Part shown: positions 1-5,224 of the stretch, piece after piece
How the letters are laid out: each line of letters starts with the position of its first letter
Position numbering within the stretch: position 1 is the first letter of the stretch
NCBI GenBank assembly: GCA_913031405.1
Contig: CAJWCX010000045.1
Coordinates: forward strand, 1 to 7,757
Length of the DNA: 7,757 nt
Direction: 5' to 3'
Source of the DNA: an uncultured Flavobacteriales bacterium
GTDB lineage: Bacteria > Bacteroidota > Bacteroidia > Flavobacteriales_D > Crocinitomicaceae
The notes under the pieces: model-generated
The model's input: only the letters and a program-made list of their open reading frames with translations
Database searches by the model: none
What the model was told of the DNA's origin: nothing
Program-made: the position numbers and the translations under genes

Positions 1-477
1 ATCAGGGAAAATACGCTGCGCTGCAATGTAGGAAAGTGCAAGAACAGAACCCCACTCATTCATGGCGTCATGCTTATATAGGGTAGCTAATGTTTTGTGC
101 AAGGATGTTGCTGATACGTCCATGGTCTGGCTATAAAAACGATAGTCGTTTTCTGTGTAATGTTTCTTTTTACGAACATTTGGAGACATTCCAATCGAGT
201 GTAATACAAAATCGATTTTACCACCTAATATCTCCATAGATTGCTCGACTAAATTGTCAAGGTCTTCAGTGCTTGTAGCATCTGCCGGAATGATTTCACT
301 TCCTGTTGTTTCTGCTAGGTTTTTAATTTCTCCCATTCGCATGGCGATTGGAGCATTGGTTAGCACGAAAGTAGCACCTTCTTCGTGAGCACGTTCTGCC
401 ACCTTCCATGCAATAGATTGGCTATTTAAAGCGCCAAATATGATTCCTCTTTTTCCTTTTAACAAATCGTTTGCCAT
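1..477 (-). CDS. fabI: Enoyl-[acyl-carrier-protein] reductase FabI, N-terminal 159 codons (runs off left edge)
   Basis: FabI reduces trans-2-enoyl-ACP with NAD(P)H in the last step of each fatty-acid elongation cycle; it is a cytosolic tetramer of the SDR superfamily. The frame opens at ATG 477 and stays open to base 1, so the C-terminal part is missing only because the window ends. Visible features are the FabI-type nucleotide loop GALNSQSIAW (residues 15-24), PADAT (64-68) at the adenine-binding position, HSIG (93-96), and LSYIAAQR with Tyr150 matching the first active-site Tyr of E. coli FabI (Tyr146). The Tyr-x6-Lys pair lies just past the edge. Gly96 matches E. coli Gly93, the known triclosan-resistance position, and is unmutated. 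The wording TNAPIAMRMG and DAMNEWGS is what I recall from Bacteroidota FabI. The start is supported by a TAnnTTTG box 17 bases upstream. No Shine-Dalgarno is seen. It is transcribed in the same direction as the uvrB unit but has its own promoter candidate. Confidence 0.94.
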   Translation of the reverse strand, partial: MANDLLKGKRGIIFGALNSQSIAWKVAERAHEEGATFVLTNAPIAMRMGEIKNLAETTGSEIIPADATSTEDLDNLVEQSMEILGGKIDFVLHSIGMSPNVRKKKHYTENDYRFYSQTMDVSATSLHKTLATLYKHDAMNEWGSVLALSYIAAQRIFPD

Positions 478-494
478 TACTCTTAATTTTTTAA

Positions 495-502
495 CAAATT
501 TA
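495..502 (-). promoter_or_regulatory. Candidate fabI promoter -7 element (TAAATTTG)
   Basis: On the minus strand, bases 502-495 read TAAATTTG, an exact match to the Bacteroidota sigma-A -7 consensus TAnnTTTG. Seventeen bases separate it from the fabI ATG, which implies a leader of only about 10-13 bases. I see no TTG at the usual -33 distance. The remainder of the 478-580 gap holds no gene and no convincing terminator for the upstream DUF3817 gene, so read-through from that unit into fabI is possible. Confidence 0.5.
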
Positions 503-580
503 GTAATTCTTTATGGCTCGAAGTCTTTAAATGAGTTTTCGATAAACAATGAGATGTGAATAGCCTTTAAACGACCTTCT

Positions 581-880
581 TTAACGATTCTTTAACATTG
601 GCTTGAGGTGCTTTAGGTCCATATAAAATGTTCCAAATGGAATAACTGATGCAATAAAGAATAGTATACCCATACTCCAAGACCATTTTTTTTGAAGGGT
701 CAAAATCAAAAGCCAAAAACAATAAAGAATGAATACCAATCCATGAAGCATGCCCACAATATAATTGGGCTCCTTAATTTCATACCCATATTTTAAAGGC
801 ATTGTAATCGCAAAAGAGACATAAGATACACCCTCGATTAAGGCGATTATTCGAAACTGATTGATTGTTAACCTACTCAT
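581..880 (-). CDS. DUF3817-family small integral membrane protein (99 aa)
   Basis: The protein has 99 residues and three likely membrane segments: about 9-26, 41-62 and 68-86. The family signature residues are visible: FRIIALIEGVSY (9-20, with the buried EG), MPLKYGY (27-33), GMLHG with His46 (43-47), a KxxW segment at 65-68, and PFGTF (81-85) followed by a short basic tail. This pattern and length fit DUF3817, a widespread bacterial inner-membrane family with no established function, sometimes found fused to or next to transporters. The start is ATG 880-878, which overlaps the uvrB TGA stop (879-877) as ATGA. It is therefore probably translated by coupling from uvrB on the same transcript. 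There is no Shine-Dalgarno other than what the coding end of uvrB provides, and that is A-rich. A link with DNA repair is suggested only by the arrangement. The family call is from recognition of the motifs, not from a search. Confidence 0.85.
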   Translation of the reverse strand: MSRLTINQFRIIALIEGVSYVSFAITMPLKYGYEIKEPNYIVGMLHGLVFILYCFWLLILTLQKKWSWSMGILFFIASVIPFGTFYMDLKHLKPMLKNR

Positions 881-2898
881 TTTTTGAATTGTTTTTCTAG
901 TTTTTGTAATGTTTTCATTTCATCCCGAAAGCCAGCAGCTTCGATGAAGTCCAATTTTTTTGCTGCTTTTTCCATGAGCTTTCTAATGCGTTTGATTTCT
1001 TTTTCAAGGTCTTTTTGGTTTTTGAATTCACTAGCTATTGGGGCTTCAGCTTTAGCCTCTTTTTTCTCAGCTTTTTGAGCAGAGGTTTCACCGTCGGCCA
1101 CTTTCGTTGATTCAAGGATTACTTCTTTTGATTTCTGGAGTGCTGTGGGTTTGATGTTGTGCTTTTCATTGTAAGCCATTTGAATTTTTCTTCTTCGCTC
1201 TGTTTCGTCAATGGTGTGCTGCATAGATTTTGTTATTTGATCAGCGAACATGATGACATATCCATTTATATTTCTCGCGGCTCTCCCTACTGTTTGAACT
1301 AAAGAACGTTCGTTTCTTAAAAAACCTTCCTTGTCTGCATCAATAATCGCAACAAAAGAAACTTCGGGTAAGTCAAGACCTTCCCTTAGTAAATTGACGC
1401 CAATAAGCACATCAAATTGACCCAGACGCAATTGTCTTAAGATTTCGACACGTTCTATGGTATCAATTTCGCTATGAATATAACGGCAAAGAATACCCAT
1501 TTTATCCAAATATTTTTGAAGCTCTTCGGCCATTCTTTTGGTCAGTGTGGTCACCAATGTCCTCTCTTTTACCATAATCCTGTTTTGGATTTCTGTAATT
1601 AGTGCATCAATTTGATTGAGGCTTGGTTTGATTTCGATGACAGGATCTAAAAGTCCAGTAGGTCTTATAACTTGCTCAATCAATACGCCTTCAGACAAAC
1701 TCATTTCGTAATCTGTGGGTGTGGCCGAAACATAGATACATTGAGGGAACATTTGTTCAAATTCTTCAAACTTTAGAGGTCGGTTATCAATAGCAGCCTG
1801 CAATCGAAAACCATAATCGACGAGATTTGTTTTTCGTGCTCGATCTCCAGAGTACATCCCCTTCACCTGAGGAAGCGTGACGTGGCTCTCATCGATGACC
1901 ATAAGATAATCTTCAGGAAAATAATCTAAAAGGCAAAATGGTCTTTGTCCTGGTTGCCGCCGGTCAAAGTACCTCGAATAATTTTCAATACCTGAGCAGT
2001 ATCCAAGTTCTTTGATCATTTCAAGATCATATTCCACACGATCTTTTAAACGTTGAGCTTCTTCTGCTTTTCCTGCTTTCTGAAATTCTTCAACTTGTAT
2101 TAGAAGGTCATCTTGAATTTCTTTAATCGCTTGATTGGTGTTTGCGGGACTCGAAACAAAAAGGTTTGCGGGATAAATTAAGAGATTTTCGAGAACCTCA
2201 ATTTCTTTGCCTGTTTCTGGATTTATAGTTGAAATATTCTCGATTTCATCTCCCCAAAATTCAATTCTTATGGCGTAATCCGTATAGGCCAAGTACAAAT
2301 CCACAATATCACCACGCACTCTGAAATTCCCTCGTTCAAAAACTTCATCGGAACGAGAGTAAAGGTTTTCGACAAATTTTAAAAGCAGTTTATTCCTCGA
2401 AATTACCTCTCCTTTTTTGATGCTTATAATGCTCTTTTTAAATTCAGAAGGATTACCAATCCCATAAATACACGATACGGATGCAACGATAATCACATCT
2501 CTTCTTCCTGATAACAATGCAGATGTTGCAGATAGTCTAAGTTTTTCAATTTCTTCGTTGATCTGAAGGTCCTTTTCTATGTAAGTATTGGTAACTGGTA
2601 GGTAGGCCTCAGGTTGATAATAGTCATAGTAGGAAACAAAATATTCCACTTGATTATTTGGAAAAAATTGTTTGAATTCACCATAAAGTTGTGCCGCGAG
2701 TGTTTTGTTATGAGACAGTACCAAAGTGGGTTTATTGACTTGCTCAATCACATTTGCGATACTAAAGGTCTTACCACTTCCAGTAACTCCAAGAAGTGTT
2801 TGATGCTTTACTCCCGATTGAACTCCCGATATCAATTGAGAAATAGCCTGTGGCTGATCACCGGTAGGCTTATATTCAGAAACCAATTTAAATTCCAT
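877..2898 (-). CDS. uvrB: Excinuclease ABC subunit UvrB
   Basis: UvrB is the damage-verifying helicase-like subunit of nucleotide excision repair. It is loaded by UvrA, opens the DNA around the lesion and recruits the UvrC nuclease. The 673-residue length is normal for the family. Motifs in order: Walker A GVTGSGKT (37-44); the Tyr-rich beta-hairpin YYDYYQPEAY (90-99) running to YIEKD (106-110), which clamps a DNA strand; the UvrA-interacting domain 2 and domain 1b through about residue 320; Walker B DESH (336-339); SATP (391-394); GVNLLREGLDLPE (500-512); and motif VI QTVGRAARN (535-543). The C-terminal UVR helical hairpin (about 630-669) that binds UvrC is present and is joined by a Lys/Glu/Ala-rich linker (about 588-628). 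All catalytic motifs look intact. The start at ATG 2898 gives the usual N-terminus, with the xYxPTGDQPxAI pattern at 9-19. It is the first gene of a unit with the DUF3817 gene. No LexA-like box was seen upstream. Confidence 0.98.
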   Translation of the reverse strand: MEFKLVSEYKPTGDQPQAISQLISGVQSGVKHQTLLGVTGSGKTFSIANVIEQVNKPTLVLSHNKTLAAQLYGEFKQFFPNNQVEYFVSYYDYYQPEAYLPVTNTYIEKDLQINEEIEKLRLSATSALLSGRRDVIIVASVSCIYGIGNPSEFKKSIISIKKGEVISRNKLLLKFVENLYSRSDEVFERGNFRVRGDIVDLYLAYTDYAIRIEFWGDEIENISTINPETGKEIEVLENLLIYPANLFVSSPANTNQAIKEIQDDLLIQVEEFQKAGKAEEAQRLKDRVEYDLEMIKELGYCSGIENYSRYFDRRQPGQRPFCLLDYFPEDYLMVIDESHVTLPQVKGMYSGDRARKTNLVDYGFRLQAAIDNRPLKFEEFEQMFPQCIYVSATPTDYEMSLSEGVLIEQVIRPTGLLDPVIEIKPSLNQIDALITEIQNRIMVKERTLVTTLTKRMAEELQKYLDKMGILCRYIHSEIDTIERVEILRQLRLGQFDVLIGVNLLREGLDLPEVSFVAIIDADKEGFLRNERSLVQTVGRAARNINGYVIMFADQITKSMQHTIDETERRRKIQMAYNEKHNIKPTALQKSKEVILESTKVADGETSAQKAEKKEAKAEAPIASEFKNQKDLEKEIKRIRKLMEKAAKKLDFIEAAGFRDEMKTLQKLEKQFKK

Positions 2899-2904
2899 TG
2901 TTTA

Positions 2905-2922
2905 CAAAATTAGGCAAACATA
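2905..2922 (-). promoter_or_regulatory. Tandem -7 elements upstream of uvrB (TATGTTTG and TAATTTTG)
   Basis: Two exact TAnnTTTG matches lie in tandem on the minus strand: TATGTTTG at 2922-2915 and TAATTTTG at 2912-2905. The first lies 16 bases from the uvrB ATG, like the boxes of the other genes here, and would give a leader of about 10 bases. The second lies 6 bases away and would give an almost leaderless message. A TTTG at 2931-2928, formed by the end of the upstream terminator's T-run, sits 15 bases before the second box. That is somewhat closer than the usual -33/-7 distance. Confidence 0.5.
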
Positions 2923-2928
2923 AGAACC

Positions 2929-2952
2929 AAAAAAAAACGCCCGAAGGCGTTT
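2929..2952 (-). terminator. Intrinsic terminator with UUCG tetraloop, after the 48-aa gene
   Basis: Read on the minus strand, bases 2952-2935 form a seven-base-pair hairpin, AAACGCC then loop TTCG then GGCGTTT, with a C-G pair closing the UUCG loop. It runs straight into nine consecutive T (2937-2929). The hairpin begins 3 bases after the stop codon of the 48-codon gene. The plus strand has only a broken T stretch after the hairpin, so termination is expected mainly for minus-strand transcripts. The only minus-strand reading frame it can serve is the small gene at 2956-3102. Confidence 0.85.
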
Positions 2953-2955
2953 CAT

Positions 2956-3102
2956 TTAATTTTTACAAACCAAAATATTGTTTTTCTTTAGTTTTTTTAC
3001 TTCGTATGCCTTACTATAACTCAGGATAAATTGAATCGACGATGGCTTTGGTAAAGATTGAACATGAATTGGTTTACTTTCAGTAGAGTATTTTTGCATC
3101 AT
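2956..3102 (-). CDS. Small protein of unknown function (48 aa), with its own terminator
   Basis: I do not recognise this gene with certainty. The frame runs from ATGATG (first ATG 3102-3100) to TAA at 2958-2956 and encodes 48 residues, or 47 from the second ATG. The N-terminal half is polar, with Pro18 and Pro20. Then comes a short hydrophobic/aromatic stretch, SIQFILSYSKAYEV (22-35), a basic patch KKLKKN (36-41), and a short tail ILVCKN. There is no signal peptide and no full membrane span. The IxFILxYSKAhxV pattern resembles very small hypothetical proteins that I associate with Flavobacteriia, but this is a weak recollection. The main evidence that it is real is the strong intrinsic terminator 3 bases past the stop, on the same strand, with no other gene it could belong to. 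The leader is odd: an AGGAGG lies 51 bases before the first ATG, not at normal distance. It lies between uvrB (same direction) and fba (divergent). No promoter box was found. Confidence 0.62.
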   Translation of the reverse strand: MMQKYSTESKPIHVQSLPKPSSIQFILSYSKAYEVKKLKKNNILVCKN

Positions 3103-3153
3103 ACGCAGATTTGTTTTTCTTTAGAACGGCCAATTCTTCTTTTTATTTTACGA

Positions 3154-3159
3154 CCTCCT
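3154..3159 (-). promoter_or_regulatory. AGGAGG motif in leader of the 48-aa gene
   Basis: The minus strand reads AAGGAGGT at 3160-3153, the only textbook Shine-Dalgarno core I noticed at a gene start in this window. It is 51 bases from the ATG of the small gene, too far to act on that start directly. Seven bases after it, at 3146, a frame begins with ATA and runs 15 codons (rich in Lys and Arg) to a TGA at 3101-3099 that overlaps the ATGATG. Whether this is a coupled leader peptide or a chance motif in an A-rich tract cannot be decided here. On the plus strand the same bases lie upstream of the predicted fba transcription start. Confidence 0.3.
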
Positions 3160-3173
3160 TTTTTTTAATTTTT

Positions 3174-3181
3174 TACATTTG
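3174..3181 (+). promoter_or_regulatory. Candidate fba-accD promoter -7 element (TACATTTG)
   Basis: TACATTTG matches TAnnTTTG exactly and ends 21 bases before the fba ATG at 3203. Transcription should start near 3186-3188, which leaves a leader of about 15 bases. The region upstream is a T-run (3159-3166, 3169-3174) without a clear TTG at -33. The box lies over a TTG that could otherwise be taken as an upstream fba start, which argues against that start. Confidence 0.55.
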
Positions 3182-3202
3182 CAAAATCAAATCAATTTAG
3201 AA

Positions 3203-4270
3203 ATGAGCACGACAATTAATTCAGGTGTAGCTACGGGAGACGAAGTACAAAAAATATTTGCATTTGCAAAGGCCAATTCCTTTGCTTTACCTGCAGTTAA
3301 CGTTTCTTCAACGAGTTCAGTGAATGGGGTTATGGAAACCGCCGGAAAATTAAAGGCACCGGTCATTATCCAGTTTTCACATGGTGGGGCACAGTTTTTT
3401 TCAGGAAAAGGTTTAGACAATACGAATGAGCGTTCTTCGATATTGGGCGCCGTATCGGGGGCCAGACACGTTCACGAGCTGGCGGAAGCTTATGGCGCTA
3501 CTGTAATATTACATACCGATCATTGCGCAAAAAAATTATTGCCCTGGATTGATGGTTTATTAGATGCGGGTGAAAAGTTTTATGCTGAACATGGTAAACC
3601 GTTGTACAGCTCTCACATGATTGACTTATCGGAGGAGCCCATAAATGAAAACATTGAAATATGTAAACGCTACTTGGAACGAATGAGCAAGATTGGAATG
3701 ACTTTGGAAATTGAACTAGGTATCACGGGAGGTGAAGAGGATGGAGTAGATAACTCGGATGTTGATGCTTCCAAACTTTATACGCAACCAGAGGAGGTTT
3801 CATATGCTTATGAAGAATTAATGAAAATTTCACCGCGTTTTACGATTGCGGCAGCCTTTGGAAACGTTCACGGTGTATATAAGCCAGGAAATGTTAAGTT
3901 GACCCCGAAGATTCTCAAAAACTCTCAAGAATTTGTTGAGCAAAAATTCAATACCGGTTCCAATCCGATTGATTTTGTTTTCCACGGAGGATCGGGTTCT
4001 AGTTTGGATGAGATTAGAGAGGCTATTGGATATGGAGTGATTAAAATGAATATCGATACAGATCTTCAATACGCTTTTACGAAGGGGACTCGGGATTATA
4101 TTCTTGATAAAAAAGACTACTTAATGAGTCAGATTGGAAATCCTGATGGAGATTCAATACCGAACAAAAAATATTATGACCCTCGGAAATGGTTAAGGGA
4201 AGGGGAAGCTACCTTTATCAAAAGACTAGAGCAGTGTTTCTCCGATCTAAATAATGTTCACACCTTGTAA
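3203..4270 (+). CDS. fbaA: Class II (zinc) fructose-bisphosphate aldolase
   Basis: This cytosolic enzyme of glycolysis and gluconeogenesis reversibly cleaves fructose-1,6-bisphosphate into DHAP and glyceraldehyde-3-phosphate. The 355 residues closely follow the E. coli FbaA type (359 residues) from start to end. Zinc ligands are visible at the positions offset by three from E. coli: His107 (in HTDHC, 104-108), Glu171, His223 (GNVHG) and His261 (FHGGSG, 260-265). Asp106 matches the catalytic Asp109, and Glu179 (GGEEDGVDNS, 176-185) matches Glu182. The NIDTD phosphate/substrate motif follows near residue 286. I chose ATG 3203 because its product MSTTINSGVATGDEV matches the family N-terminus. 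The in-frame TTG at 3179 would start inside the predicted -7 box. There is no Shine-Dalgarno; the preceding bases are AATTTAGAA. It is followed 30 bases later by accD, probably on one transcript. Sugar-phosphate function and completeness are not in doubt. Confidence 0.97.
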   Translation: MSTTINSGVATGDEVQKIFAFAKANSFALPAVNVSSTSSVNGVMETAGKLKAPVIIQFSHGGAQFFSGKGLDNTNERSSILGAVSGARHVHELAEAYGATVILHTDHCAKKLLPWIDGLLDAGEKFYAEHGKPLYSSHMIDLSEEPINENIEICKRYLERMSKIGMTLEIELGITGGEEDGVDNSDVDASKLYTQPEEVSYAYEELMKISPRFTIAAAFGNVHGVYKPGNVKLTPKILKNSQEFVEQKFNTGSNPIDFVFHGGSGSSLDEIREAIGYGVIKMNIDTDLQYAFTKGTRDYILDKKDYLMSQIGNPDGDSIPNKKYYDPRKWLREGEATFIKRLEQCFSDLNNVHTL

Positions 4271-4300
4271 AACTTTATTAATTTTAAACAAAGAAATTAA

Positions 4301-5146
4301 ATGAGCTGGTTCAAAAGAAACAAAGAAGGAATTACAACTTCAACAAGTGATAAAAAAGAGGTTCCTGAAGGATTATGGTCTCGGTGTTCCAAATGCAAAA
4401 CTTTATTTACAAAGGGGGAGCTTGAAGGTATGAGCTTCGTTTGCGACCGTTGTGGTCATCATGAGCGCATTGGTTCTGAGGAGTATTTTTCAATTATTTT
4501 TGACAAAGGTAAGTACACCGAATTGAATAAAAAGGTGAAGTCTGCAGATCCCTTGTCTTTTAAAGATACCAAAAAGTATACGGATCGAATTAAAAAAACA
4601 CAGGACACGACAGGTTTGACTGATGCAATAAGAACAGCCAAAGGCAAGCTAAATAAAAAAGACCTTGTTATCGCTGCTATGGATTTTAAATTTATTGGAG
4701 GTTCAATGGGTTCTGTAATGGGTGAAAAAATATCCAAAGCGATTGATGAAGCTTTAAAGTTAAACTGCCCATTCATGATCATTTCTAAGTCGGGTGGAGC
4801 CCGAATGATGGAGGCTGGTTATTCATTAATGCAAATGGCAAAGGTTTCTGGTAAGCTTGGACAGCTTTCAGATGCACAGTTGCCTTATATTTCTTTGCTT
4901 ACTGATCCTACAACAGGCGGTGTTACGGCTTCATTTGCCATGCTTGGTGATATTAATATATCTGAACCAGGGGCACTAATTGCCTTTGCAGGACCCCGAG
5001 TGGTTAGAGAAACCATTGGAAGAGATTTGCCCGAAGGTTTTCAAACATCAGAGTTTTTACTTGAACATGGTTTTCTTGACTTTATTGTTGAGAGACAAGA
5101 GCTTCGCAATAAACTTTCTTTGATGATTGATTTGTTTGTCAAGTAA
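4301..5146 (+). CDS. accD: Acetyl-CoA carboxylase carboxyltransferase subunit beta
   Basis: AccD, together with AccA, transfers the carboxyl group from carboxybiotin to acetyl-CoA to make malonyl-CoA, the committed step of fatty-acid synthesis in the cytosol. The 281 residues are the usual length. The N-terminal zinc ribbon is complete: Cys29-x2-Cys32 and Cys48-x2-Cys51, followed by GHH. The crotonase-like core shows GGSMGSVMGEK (133-143), SGGARMMEA (164-172) and TDPTTGGVTASFAMLGD (201-217), whose glycines form oxyanion holes and the acyl-CoA site; FAGPRVV and PEGFQ follow. The Met at the second M of GGARMME, where E. coli has Gln, is as I recall common in this phylum. The start at ATG 4301 gives the usual MSWFKR N-terminus; an A-rich AAAGAAATTAA precedes it instead of a Shine-Dalgarno. 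With 30 bases after fba and no terminator or promoter box between, it is probably cotranscribed with fba. No clear hairpin terminator is seen after its stop. Confidence 0.97.
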   Translation: MSWFKRNKEGITTSTSDKKEVPEGLWSRCSKCKTLFTKGELEGMSFVCDRCGHHERIGSEEYFSIIFDKGKYTELNKKVKSADPLSFKDTKKYTDRIKKTQDTTGLTDAIRTAKGKLNKKDLVIAAMDFKFIGGSMGSVMGEKISKAIDEALKLNCPFMIISKSGGARMMEAGYSLMQMAKVSGKLGQLSDAQLPYISLLTDPTTGGVTASFAMLGDINISEPGALIAFAGPRVVRETIGRDLPEGFQTSEFLLEHGFLDFIVERQELRNKLSLMIDLFVK

Positions 5147-5201
5147 GATTCTCCTTTTTTACCTGAATTTTTTATAGATTCTTTTTTCATTTCTTTTTCA
5201 T

Positions 5202-5209
5202 TATTTTTG
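5202..5209 (+). promoter_or_regulatory. Candidate promoter -7 element for the PNGase F-like gene (TATTTTTG)
   Basis: TATTTTTG matches TAnnTTTG and ends 15 bases before the ATG at 5225, the same spacing class as the other boxes. The upstream part of the gap (5147-5200) is T-rich with no clear -33 TTG and no stable hairpin, so read-through from accD cannot be excluded. The T-richness also makes a chance match more likely here than at the other genes. Confidence 0.4.
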
Positions 5210-5224
5210 AGAAAAATCACAATT

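Noticed and set aside
478..580. Repeated TTTAAAG words in the fabI upstream gap as a possible operator or terminator
   Set aside because: The copies are short, AT-rich, unevenly spaced and do not form a stable hairpin.
884..1078. Open frame on the plus strand opposite the 3' end of uvrB (64 codons, Ser/Phe-rich)
   Set aside because: It is the antisense image of the Lys/Glu/Ala-rich UvrB linker and hairpin; no start signal and no family likeness.
2614..2913. Plus-strand frame of 99 codons opposite the 5' end of uvrB
   Set aside because: It lies antisense to the invariant UvrB Walker A and beta-hairpin region and has no promoter box; codon pattern is explained by uvrB.
3153..3161. Plus-strand ACCTCCTTT, identical to the anti-Shine-Dalgarno end of 16S rRNA
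   Set aside because: It lies upstream of the predicted fba transcript start, no other 16S sequence is near, and it is simply the complement of the AGGAGG on the other strand.
3187..4069. Two minus-strand frames (3187-3420 and 3830-4069) inside fba
   Set aside because: Both are shadows of a fully conserved aldolase gene and resemble nothing.
5147..5224. Possible terminator after accD (GATTCT repeated at about 5147 and 5177, T-runs)
   Set aside because: The repeats are direct, not inverted, and no GC stem precedes the T-runs.
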